Source: Geodermatophilus sp. TF02-6
GTDB taxonomy: Bacteria; Actinomycetota; Actinomycetes; Mycobacteriales; Geodermatophilaceae
Reading direction: 5' to 3'
Length of the DNA stretch: 64,000 nucleotides
Assembly: GCF_003319115.1 (NCBI RefSeq)
Contig: NZ_QOHF01000020.1
Span: forward strand, 23,580-87,579
Shown here: positions 1 through 6,666 of the stretch, piece by piece
Numbering within the stretch: position 1 is the first letter of the stretch
How the letters are laid out: every line of letters starts with the position of its first letter
Notes under the pieces: model-generated
Told to the model about the DNA's origin: nothing
What the model saw: the letters and a program-made list of their open reading frames with translations, nothing else
Databases searched by the model: none
Position numbers and translations under genes: made by a program

Positions 1-128
1 TCGAGGACGCCACCGGGCGGCGGATCGCGGCGATGCCCATCTCCCCCACCCAGCTGTACGACCTGGTGCGCGACGGGTCCTCGGAGACGACCGCGGCGTG
101 GCGCCGCAGGACAGGAGTGGACGCATGA
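1..128 (+). CDS. C-terminal end of a probable molybdenum-hydroxylase large subunit (partial)
   Basis: Only the last 41 codons lie in the window; the frame is open from base 3 and ends at TGA 126-128. The visible tail, with MPISPTQLYDLV near its end, resembles the LPxTPxxxxxxL ending of xanthine dehydrogenase/CO dehydrogenase large subunits. The next gene is CoxG-like and its ATG overlaps this stop (ATGA), as in cox-type operons. The family call is inferred mainly from context; another subunit of the same complex is possible. Confidence 0.45.
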   Translation, partial: EDATGRRIAAMPISPTQLYDLVRDGSSETTAAWRRRTGVDA

Positions 129-835
129 ACCTCGACGGCTCTGCGGTGCTGCACGCCGACCCCGATCGCGTGTGGAGCGTGATCACGGACCCGGCGGTGC
201 TGGCGCGGACCATCCCCGGCTGCGGGTCGCTGCGCCTGGTCGGCCCGGACGAGTACGCGATGGACGTCTCGGTCGGGGTCGGCGCGATCCGCGGGACGTA
301 CGCCGGCGAGGTGCGGCTGACCGACCAGAACCGGCCGAAGTCCTACGTCATGCACGCCTCCGGGGCCGGTGCGCCGGGCAACGCGCGGGCGACGGTCACC
401 ATCGGGCTGGAGCCGGCCGACGCCGGGACGACGACGCTGACCTACTCGGCCGACGCGGTGATCGGCGGCCCGGTCGCCGGCGTGGGCCAGCGGATGATCA
501 CCGGCGTGGCCAAGCGGATGGCCGGGCAGTTCTTCTCCGCGATCGACGCCGAGCTGACCGGCGCGGCCGCCGTCGCCGCTCCGGCCGCGCCCGCCGAGCC
601 CCGCCCGTCGGCGGCCGCGGTCAGCGACACCGGGGTCACCGCGGGGGTCACCGCGGGGGTCACCGCGCCGGCCGCTGCCCAGGCGCCTGCGCCGTCCGTG
701 GGGCAGGTGTTCACCCGGCCGGCCCCGGCGGCGGCGCCGTCCGACGTCCGGACCCTCGCCCTCGGCGCGGCCGGCGGCGCGGGGTTGACCCTGCTCGGCG
801 TCCTGGTCGGCTGGCTGCTCGGCCGCCGCAGGTAG
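125..835 (+). CDS. CoxG-like SRPBCC protein with C-terminal membrane anchor
   Basis: A 236-residue protein. Residues 1-150 look like the CoxG/SRPBCC fold (N-terminal VLHADPDRVWSVITDP, then PGC and a late GVAKRMAGQFF helix). In cox clusters CoxG helps recruit or mature CO dehydrogenase-type molybdoenzymes at the membrane. An Ala/Pro linker with three GVTA repeats follows (about residues 170-182), then one hydrophobic segment and a GRRR tail, consistent with a C-terminal anchor facing the cytoplasm. I chose ATG 125 over GTG 98 because it overlaps the upstream stop and follows AGGAG at 112-116. It is the distal gene of the operon entering from the left edge. The substrate of the associated oxidase cannot be told from here. 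Confidence 0.8.
   Translation: MNLDGSAVLHADPDRVWSVITDPAVLARTIPGCGSLRLVGPDEYAMDVSVGVGAIRGTYAGEVRLTDQNRPKSYVMHASGAGAPGNARATVTIGLEPADAGTTTLTYSADAVIGGPVAGVGQRMITGVAKRMAGQFFSAIDAELTGAAAVAAPAAPAEPRPSAAAVSDTGVTAGVTAGVTAPAAAQAPAPSVGQVFTRPAPAAAPSDVRTLALGAAGGAGLTLLGVLVGWLLGRRR
632..667 (+). repeat. 12-bp in-frame tandem repeat (three GVTA units)
   Basis: Three copies of a 12-bp unit (GGGGTCACCGCG phase) encode Gly-Val-Thr-Ala repeats in the linker between the SRPBCC domain and the membrane segment of the CoxG-like protein. The unit length keeps the frame, so copy number could vary without breaking the gene. Confidence 0.85.
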
Positions 836-1188
836 GCATCACCTCTCGGGACGTCGGGGCGCCCCAGCTGTTCGTGCCGACCGCGGACCCGTCCGGCCGC
901 CGCGAGATGGCCCGGGAGGTAGGTGTTCACCCGGGGCACACACACCGGCCAGGCGTTCCCCCCCGGAGCCGACGCCGGGACCCGTCACCGCGGCCGACCT
1001 CGACACGCCGCACGACACGCCCGGCGTCGTCGTGATCACCAGCGGAGCACCGAGAACCCGTGCTCCGCTGCCGACCGGTGCCGTCGCCCGTGGTCAACGG
1101 GGTGGCGCCGGTCGGTCGTGAGGTCCCCGGAGCGGCCGTGTGCCCGGCGCTGCGCAACCACGGATCCGCACGAATTCGGTTCGGATGA
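836..1188. other. Gene-free interval with one strong hairpin
   Basis: No reading frame here has family resemblance or a convincing ribosome site. The notable structure is a perfect 11-bp inverted repeat at 1040-1050 and 1060-1070 with a 9-base loop (CGAGAACCC), about 205 bases after the CoxG-like stop. It has no T-run, as is common for actinobacterial terminators, and could end the upstream operon. Confidence 0.5.
1040..1070 (+). terminator. Stem-loop, possible terminator of the cox-type operon
   Basis: CAGCGGAGCAC pairs perfectly with GTGCTCCGCTG across a 9-base loop. No U-tract follows. It lies between the CoxG-like gene and the riboswitch promoter, so transcript termination is the simplest reading, but this is inferred from structure alone. 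Confidence 0.4.
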
Positions 1189-1218
1189 TTGTCACGTTCC
1201 GGTAACGAGCCCTACGGT
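1189..1218 (+). promoter_or_regulatory. Probable promoter of the riboswitch-transglycosylase transcript
   Basis: TTGTCA at 1189-1194 and TACGGT at 1213-1218 are spaced by 18 bases and fit a housekeeping sigma promoter (TTGACA / TANNNT). A start near 1225 would place the whole c-di-AMP riboswitch in the 5' leader. Confidence 0.55.
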
Positions 1219-1267
1219 GTTCGCGTCCGGCCGGGCGTCACGTCCCCAACCCGGGGATCTCGCGCCG

Positions 1268-1412
1268 GATGCCGCCGAGTCGCACCCGCACCATGCGAGC
1301 CGGGGACCCACCCGTAGTACCGGGGTGAGTCCCGCTCCCGGAGCACACCCGGGAGCGGGTAGGGCACTCCCAGCCCGAACCCGTCAGCTGACCCGGTAGG
1401 CGGCCGAGGGAG
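1268..1412 (+). promoter_or_regulatory. c-di-AMP riboswitch (ydaO/yuaA class)
   Basis: The segment has the layout of actinobacterial ydaO-class leaders. A P1 stem (GCCGCC 1271-1276 with GGCGGC 1399-1404) encloses the conserved blocks CCGAGTC, GGGGACCCACC, GGGGTGAGTCC, the GCACTCC...CCCGAACCCGTCAGCT run and ACCCGGTAGGCGGCC. An internal perfect 10-bp hairpin lies at 1331-1340/1350-1359. In actinobacteria this class binds cyclic di-AMP and commonly sits in front of resuscitation factor and cell-wall hydrolase genes, as here. A 14-bp self-complementary sequence (1431-1444) follows and could form part of an expression platform. The gene starts 272 bases downstream of P1, so the leader is long. Confidence 0.88.
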
Positions 1413-1676
1413 AACGGAGAGATCCCGACCGGGGCTCGAGCCCCCGTCCGTGCAGGCCTGGGACCGTCGCGCTCCCGCCTGCCCGTCCGCCAGGACCAGC
1501 CGCACCGCACCCTGCCGTCACCGAACGGCTCCGAGCCGAGCCCTCCGGGTCCGGCGGGTGCGCCGTGTCCGGCTGGTGGTCGCTGCCGCCCGAAACCGGG
1601 TCGCAGCGCAGCCCGTACGAGCCGGCGCCGTCGTGGGTGACGCGCGCCCGGCGACCGCACCCTGAGGAGTTCCTCC

Positions 1677-2243
1677 ATGCACGACACCGTCCAGCACGCC
1701 CCTGTCGTCGCCACCCCCGCCGACGACACCGCTGCGCCACGCCGCCGCACCCTGCGCCTGGTGACCACGGTGGGCGCCCTCGCCCTGGCCTTCACCTTCG
1801 CCGGGCAGTCGGCCGCACAGGCCGCGCCCGGGCACTGGGGTGGACACGGCCGGCCCGGCGCGGCCGCACCCGCACCCGCGCCGGCACCTGCACCTGCGCC
1901 GGCCCCAGCGCCGGCTCCGGCCCCAGCTCCGGCGCCGGCTCCCGCGGCAACGGGCGTGCAGGCGTACAAGGACTACGCGAAGGGCAAGGTCGGCGACGCC
2001 ACCCAGTTCTCCTGCCTGGACAAGCTGTGGCAGGCCGAGAGCGGCTGGAACCCGAACGCGCAGAACCCGACCAGCACCGCATACGGCATCGCCCAGTTCC
2101 TCGACTCGACCTGGGCCAGCACCGGCATCGCCAAGACGTCGGACCCGTACAAGCAGATCGACGCCGGCCTGATCTACATCGAGAACCGGTACGGCAGCCC
2201 CTGCGCGGCCTGGAGCTTCCACCAGGCCAACAACTGGTACTGA
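1677..2243 (+). CDS. Secreted lytic transglycosylase-like cell-wall hydrolase
   Basis: A 188-residue exported protein. Residues 22-50 form an Arg-rich n-region and hydrophobic core ending AQAA, a signal peptide. Residues 64-89 are thirteen Ala-Pro pairs, a wall-spanning spacer. Residues 92-188 are a small SLT/Rpf-like domain with AESGWNPNAQNP (catalytic Glu about 121), YGIAQFLDSTW and a closing AWSFHQANNWY. The family cleaves the MurNAc-GlcNAc bond of peptidoglycan, with roles in growth or resuscitation. ATG 1677 follows GAGGAG. The c-di-AMP riboswitch upstream implies control by wall-stress or osmotic signalling. Two cysteines (FSC and SPC) may form a disulfide, as in several Rpf-type domains. 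Confidence 0.85.
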   Translation: MHDTVQHAPVVATPADDTAAPRRRTLRLVTTVGALALAFTFAGQSAAQAAPGHWGGHGRPGAAAPAPAPAPAPAPAPAPAPAPAPAPAPAATGVQAYKDYAKGKVGDATQFSCLDKLWQAESGWNPNAQNPTSTAYGIAQFLDSTWASTGIAKTSDPYKQIDAGLIYIENRYGSPCAAWSFHQANNWY

Positions 2244-2356
2244 TGGTCTGATCCGGGCACGCCGAGGGCCCTCCCGCGACAGGAGAGGGCCCTCGGCGAC
2301 CCCTCCCGGGTCCCGCCGCGAGCCTGGTGACGTACTGGAACGGCCACCCTCGCAGG

Positions 2357-2533
2357 TGAAAGGACCCCGTCCCCCTCACCCTCGCCGGCTCGGTAGAAGG
2401 ACCCCCTCCTCCCCACCCCTCGCACGCTGGCCTCGCCCGGAGGCTCAGCCCGAGCTCGCGAGGGTTGAGAGGGGGGAGGTCCTGCTACCTGCAGGGGCCG
2501 AGGACGGGGCCGTGGGGGGCAGGGGGGTCCTTG
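2357..2533. repeat. Dispersed GAAGGACCCC-type element, locus 1 (compound)
   Basis: Between the convergent transglycosylase and LLM oxidoreductase genes lie several partial copies: AAAGGACCCCGTCC, then AGAAGGACCCCCTCC, then inverted parts GGGGAGGTCC and CAGGGGGGTCCTT running into the stop of the minus-strand gene. The same blocks recur at seven other gene ends in the window. Probably a bidirectional terminator made of repeat arms. Confidence 0.75.
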
Positions 2534-2535
2534 CT

Positions 2536-3525
2536 TCAGACAGCCACGGTCTGCATCGCCTCGGCGGTGAGCTCGACCGACCGCAGCCGGCCCTCCACGC
2601 CGGGGAACTGGTGGGCGACGATCAGCTCGTCGGCGTCGGCCTGCTCCGCGAAGCCCGCCAGGTACTCGCGCACCTCGGCCGGGGTGCCGACGGCGGTGTG
2701 GGTGAGCATCGTGTCGACGTGCCGGCCGGCGCCGCCGTCGAGCAGCAGCTGCGCCTCGTCGTCCGACATCGACCGGCCGCGGCCGAACAGGCCGACGGCG
2801 AGGGTCCGGCGGACGGCGGCGAACGCCTCCTCCGCCGCGGAGCGGGTGTCGGCCGCGACCACGTTCACCCCGGCGATGACGTACGGGGCATCGAGCTGCG
2901 CCGAGGGCTTGAACTCCCGCCGGTAGGCCTCCACGGCCGGCTCGAGCATCGCCGGGGCGAAGTGCGAGGCGAACGCGTAGGGCAGGCCCAGCGCGGCGGC
3001 CAGCGTCGCCCCGAACATCGACGAGCCGAGCACGTACAGCGGCACGTTCGAGCCCTTGCCGGGGATGGCGTCGACGCCGGGCACGCGGCTCTCGCCGGCC
3101 AGGTAGGCCTGCAGCTCGAGCACGTCCTGCGGGAAGCGGTCGGCCGAGCGCGGATCGCGGCGCAGCGCGTACATGGTGTTCTGGTCAGAGCCCGGCGCGC
3201 GGCCCAGGCCGAGGTCGATGCGGCCGGGGTACATCGCCTCGAGGGTGCCGAACTGCTCGGCGATGGTCAGCGGCGAGTGGTTGGGCAGCATGACGCCCCC
3301 GGCGCCGAGCCGGATGGACGACGTCCGCGCGCCGACGTGCGCGATCAGCACGCTCGTCGCCGACGAGGCGATGCGCGGCATGTTGTGGTGCTCGGCGTAC
3401 CAGACCCGTCGGTAGCCGGTCTCCTCCGCGCGCCGGGCGAGCGCGACGCTCGCGGCGATGCTGTCGGCCGCGGTCGTCCCCTTGGCGATCGGCGCGAGGT
3501 CGAGGATGGACAGCGGGATGCTCAT
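2536..3525 (-). CDS. LLM-class flavin-dependent oxidoreductase (luciferase-like)
   Basis: A 329-residue TIM-barrel protein of the bacterial luciferase-like superfamily. Visible hallmarks are SIPLSILDLAPI at the start, VWYAEHHNMPRIASS (the family AEHH signature), VMLPNHSPLTIAEQFGTLE and IDLGLGRAPGSD. Members use FMNH2 or F420 to oxidise or reduce small substrates; the length and the VMLPNHSPL block suit the alkanal monooxygenase-like subgroup. The start is ATG 3525, which begins the conserved MSIPLS run; the open frame upstream has no homology. It is monocistronic and its stop abuts dispersed repeat locus 1. The substrate is unknown. Confidence 0.88.
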   Translation of the reverse strand: MSIPLSILDLAPIAKGTTAADSIAASVALARRAEETGYRRVWYAEHHNMPRIASSATSVLIAHVGARTSSIRLGAGGVMLPNHSPLTIAEQFGTLEAMYPGRIDLGLGRAPGSDQNTMYALRRDPRSADRFPQDVLELQAYLAGESRVPGVDAIPGKGSNVPLYVLGSSMFGATLAAALGLPYAFASHFAPAMLEPAVEAYRREFKPSAQLDAPYVIAGVNVVAADTRSAAEEAFAAVRRTLAVGLFGRGRSMSDDEAQLLLDGGAGRHVDTMLTHTAVGTPAEVREYLAGFAEQADADELIVAHQFPGVEGRLRSVELTAEAMQTVAV

Positions 3526-3602
3526 GACCACGGGCAACCAGCGTGGCGGCTGCGGCCTTCCCGGGACTGCGCACGGGCCGCGCACTCATCGACGCCCGCG
3601 GG

Positions 3603-3707
3603 TCAGCCGGGGGAGGAGGGCGACCCCCGCTCGGCCAGCGCCTCCCGCAGCCTGGCCACGGCCCGCGGACCGACCCCGTGCAGCGCGCTGACCTGCGCTT
3701 CGGTCAT
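3603..3707 (-). CDS. Tiny helix-hairpin-helix protein or fragment, start uncertain
   Basis: The minus-strand frame ending at 3603 encodes ATDLRGLARMTEAQVSALHG followed by VGPRAVARLREALAERG, a clear helix-hairpin-helix (LHGVGPxAV) of the kind found in 55-80-residue actinobacterial DNA-binding proteins. The only ATG near the motif (3707) gives 34 residues. Upstream the frame stays open into the divergent DUF1707 gene, but the nearest GTG lies well inside that gene. It is either a gene with an unusual start or a 5'-truncated remnant. Confidence 0.4.
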   Translation of the reverse strand: MTEAQVSALHGVGPRAVARLREALAERGSPSSPG

Positions 3708-3768
3708 CCGGGCGAGGCCGCGCAGGTCGGTGGCGCCCGCCGGTCCCCAGCGGTGCCACGATCGGACC

Positions 3769-4203
3769 GTGACCGATCCCGTGCACCCCGACGAGCTGCG
3801 CGTCTCCGACCCCGAGCGGGCGACCACCCAGGAGCGGCTGCGCCGCGCCGTCGCGGCGGGACAGCTGGACCTGCACGAGTTCGACGCCCGGGTGCAGTCG
3901 GCCTGGGCCGCCCGGACCCGCGGCGAGCTGGCCCGGGTGACCCGCGACCTGCCCGAGCCGCCACCTCCCCCGCCGGCGCCCCCGCCCCCGGGCCGGGTGT
4001 TCTCCCGCGACGCCGGCGGGACGACGATGCGCGTGCTGACGATCGTCTGGGCCAGCGTCGTGGCGGTCAACCTGGTGGTGTGGGGCCTGGTGTCGGTGAC
4101 CACCGGCGACGTCGTGTACCCGTGGTGGGTCTGGGTGGCCGGCCCGCCCGGCGCCGTCCTCGCCGTCCTCTACGCGGCGGGCATCGGCCGTCCGCGCCGG
4201 TGA
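3769..4203 (+). CDS. DUF1707 membrane protein
   Basis: A 144-residue protein. Residues 8-63 match the DUF1707 domain (LRVSDPERATTQERLRRAVAAG, then LDLHEFDARVQSAWAARTRGEL), a SHOCT-like helical domain frequent in actinobacterial membrane proteins. A proline run (about residues 65-75) leads to two transmembrane segments in the C-terminal half. GTG 3769 begins the domain. A CANNAT -10-like hexamer (CACGAT) lies 6 bases upstream, so the transcript may be leaderless. It converges with the diguanylate cyclase with a 4-base gap. The role of DUF1707 proteins is not established. Confidence 0.8.
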   Translation: MTDPVHPDELRVSDPERATTQERLRRAVAAGQLDLHEFDARVQSAWAARTRGELARVTRDLPEPPPPPPAPPPPGRVFSRDAGGTTMRVLTIVWASVVAVNLVVWGLVSVTTGDVVYPWWVWVAGPPGAVLAVLYAAGIGRPRR

Positions 4204-4207
4204 CCGG

Positions 4208-5074
4208 CTACTCGGCGCGCGCCCGGCGCCGGCGGTGGTGGGTCTTGGCGCCGTACATGGCGCGGTCGGCGCGGGCGATGAGGTCGTCGGCGGCCTCCCC
4301 GGGGTGCCCGAACGCCACGCCGACGCTGACCCCGACCGACAGCGGGCCGCAGGGGCCGTCGAACGGTGCGGACACCGCGTCGGCGACCTGGCCGCACAGC
4401 GCATCGACCCGGTCGGTGGCGTGCCCCGGGCAGAGGACGACGAACTCGTCGCCGCCGAAGCGGGCGACCACCTCCTCCGGCCCGAGCAGGTCGCGCAGCC
4501 GCGCGGCGACCGCGGCCAGCAGCCGGTCGCCGACCGCGTGCCCGTGGACGTCGTTGACCGTCTTGAAGTCGTCCAGGTCGCAGAAGAGCATCGTGCAGCC
4601 GGCGCCCTCGGCCGGGTCGAGGTGCTGGCGGAGGGCGTCGAACAGCGCCCCGCGGTGCGGGATGCCGGTCAACCGGTCGGTGGCGGCCTGCTCGTGCAGC
4701 CGGGCCTCGCGCCGCCTGCGGTCGGTGACGTCGAGGCCCACGCAGGCGATCGCGTAGGGTCGGCCGCAGGCGTCGCGCAGCACGTCGTTGTGCATCGAGA
4801 TCGTCCGCCGTCCGCCGTCGACGGTCAGCCAGTCGCCCTCCTGCGGCCAGGCCCGGCCGGTGGCCATCGCCCGGTGCACGGCGTCCCGGGCCAGCTCCCG
4901 GTGCTCGGGGACGACCCAGACCTCCCAGAACAGCCGCCCGAGGAGCTCGTCGGCCGACCGCCCGGTGAACTGCTGCAGCGCCGGGTTGGCCAGCAGGATC
5001 CGCCCGTCGGCGGCGACGACACAGAGCAGGACCCCGGTGGCGGCGACGAACGCCTCCGACAGGTGCGCGTCCAC
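4208..5074 (-). CDS. PAS-GGDEF diguanylate cyclase
   Basis: 288 residues. An N-terminal PAS domain (about 5-120; ILLANPALQQFTGRSADELLG, GLDVTDRRRREARLHEQA) is followed by GGDEF (about 125-280; DRLTGIPHRGALFDAL, FCDLDDFKTVNDVHGHAVGD, RFGGDEFVVL). The intact GGDEF motif near residue 205 predicts synthesis of c-di-GMP from two GTP in the cytosol. The product-inhibition site (RxxD before GGDEF) reads GPEE, so feedback inhibition is probably absent. No transmembrane segment is seen, so the PAS domain should sense an internal cue. The start is GTG 5074. It converges with the DUF1707 gene and is transcribed alone. Confidence 0.9.
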   Translation of the reverse strand: MDAHLSEAFVAATGVLLCVVAADGRILLANPALQQFTGRSADELLGRLFWEVWVVPEHRELARDAVHRAMATGRAWPQEGDWLTVDGGRRTISMHNDVLRDACGRPYAIACVGLDVTDRRRREARLHEQAATDRLTGIPHRGALFDALRQHLDPAEGAGCTMLFCDLDDFKTVNDVHGHAVGDRLLAAVAARLRDLLGPEEVVARFGGDEFVVLCPGHATDRVDALCGQVADAVSAPFDGPCGPLSVGVSVGVAFGHPGEAADDLIARADRAMYGAKTHHRRRRARAE

Positions 5075-5272
5075 TCAGCCGCCCCCAGGGGCGCACCGCC
5101 GTCGCCGGGCCGGCGCGCGGTCGACGACGTCCCCGGCGACGCACTCCTCGGCCATGGGCCCTCCTCCCGTGACGGCGCCTCGCGGCCCTGCCGTCGGGGC
5201 GATGAGACCACGGTCACCCCGGCGCGACAACGGCAGGTCCGGTCGGTCACCCCGGGCGGCTACGGTCGGCCC

Positions 5273-6373
5273 GTGGCACGGACCCTGACCCGCCGGCAGG
5301 TGCTCGACCTGCGGGTGCACGCCCAGCAGCTGGACCGGGCGGCGGGCCCGCTCGCCGACACCGCCGTGCTCGACCTGGGGGTGCAGGACACCGGTCCGGA
5401 CGGCGGGCTGTGGGCGCTGGCGGTGCGCGGCGTCGACGTCGCCGCCCTGGACGGCGGCGAGCTGGTCACCGTCTGGACCGTCCGCGGCGCCCCGCACCTG
5501 TACCGCCGGGCCGATCTGCCCGCGGTCGCGGCGGCCACCGCACCGTTCTCCGACGCCGACGCGGGCAAGCGCATCTTCGACGCGAGCAAGCCGCTGAGGG
5601 CCGCGGGCATCGGCAACCTCGAGGCGCTGGACGCCGTCGCCGCGGCTCTGCGCGAGGTGGTCACCACTCCCATGGTCAAGGGAGCCGTCTCCGGCCGGCT
5701 GGCCGAGCTCATGCCGCCGCCCTACCTGCGCCACTGCCGGCCCTGCGCCGCCACGCACTTGTACGAGATGCCGTTCCGGCTGGCGGCCCTGCGCGCCGGT
5801 CTGGAGCTGGAGCCGGGCACCTCACCGCCGGTGCTGCGGCCGGTCCCGGGGCTGGCGCCGACCGAGGGGGTGCCGCCGCGGCTCGACGTCGTCCGCGGCC
5901 ACCTGCGGCTGCTCGGCCCGGCGACGCCCCAGCAGGTGGCCGGGTACCTCGACGCGCCGGTCGCGGAGGTGCGAGCCCGGTGGCCGGAGGACACCGTCGA
6001 GGTGGCGGTGGACGGCGAGCGCCGCTGGCTGCTGGCCGAGGACGCCGACCGGCTCGGCGACGTGCCCGCCGCGGCGGGCGTGCGGCTGCTCGGCCCCTTC
6101 GACCTGTTCCTGCAGGCCCGCGACCGGGAGCTGCTGGTGCCGCGGCGGGAGCGGGCCAAGGAGCTGTGGCCGGTGCTCGGCCGGCCCGGCGCGGTGCTCG
6201 CCGACGGCGAGGTCGCGGGCAGCTGGCGGCCCCGGGCGTCCGGCCGCTCGCTGAGCGTCGTCGTCCGGCTGTGGCGCGAGCCGGCGGCGGCGCTGCGGAC
6301 GGCGGTCACCGCCGAGGCCGAACGGCTCGCCGCCTTCCGGCACGTCCGGCTCAGGGACGTCGAAGTCGGCTGA
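5273..6373 (+). CDS. AlkZ-like winged-helix DNA-binding protein
   Basis: 366 residues matching the HTH_42 / DNA glycosylase AlkZ-like family: LTRRQVLDLRVHAQQLDR at the start, VTVWTVRGAPHLYRRADLPA, then RLDVVRGHLRLLGPATPQQVAGYL and LGPFDLFLQARDRELLVP. In Streptomyces AlkZ unhooks interstrand crosslinks, and related proteins act in repair or self-resistance; the catalytic QxQ/QxD motif assignment is not certain here. GTG 5273 is preceded by TACGGT at 5261-5266 with a 6-base gap, a leaderless arrangement. No partner genes are evident. Confidence 0.78.
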   Translation: MARTLTRRQVLDLRVHAQQLDRAAGPLADTAVLDLGVQDTGPDGGLWALAVRGVDVAALDGGELVTVWTVRGAPHLYRRADLPAVAAATAPFSDADAGKRIFDASKPLRAAGIGNLEALDAVAAALREVVTTPMVKGAVSGRLAELMPPPYLRHCRPCAATHLYEMPFRLAALRAGLELEPGTSPPVLRPVPGLAPTEGVPPRLDVVRGHLRLLGPATPQQVAGYLDAPVAEVRARWPEDTVEVAVDGERRWLLAEDADRLGDVPAAAGVRLLGPFDLFLQARDRELLVPRRERAKELWPVLGRPGAVLADGEVAGSWRPRASGRSLSVVVRLWREPAAALRTAVTAEAERLAAFRHVRLRDVEVG

Positions 6374-6434
6374 CCCCGGTGCGGCACCGAGCGCGCCGGG
6401 GCACGCAATCCCCACCCACCCCGAGGAGAACGCC

Positions 6435-6608
6435 ATGACCGGCCCCGATGACGCCTTCCTGGCGCCCGACGACGCGCTGCGGGACGTCGACGAGGACGTC
6501 GACGCCGGGACGGACGACGACGAGGACGTCGACCTCGACGAGATCGACGCCGAGGCGGACGCGGCGTCGGGGATGGGCCCGCCTGTCGGGGACGACACGC
6601 CCGAGTAG
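6435..6608 (+). CDS. Small acidic protein (57 aa)
   Basis: A short frame starting at ATG 6435 behind GAGGAG (6423-6428) and ending at TAG 6608. The middle is extremely acidic (DVDEDVDAGTDDDEDVDLDE), with few basic residues and no cysteine, so it is probably disordered. Family unknown. It lies 61 bases after the AlkZ-like gene on the same strand and may share its transcript. The good ribosome site and biased composition support a real gene. Confidence 0.6.
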   Translation: MTGPDDAFLAPDDALRDVDEDVDAGTDDDEDVDLDEIDAEADAASGMGPPVGDDTPE

Positions 6609-6666
6609 CCGCCGCGACGGCACGTCCTCCCGCCCGGCCCGCGGGTGAACGGGAACGGCCGGAGGT

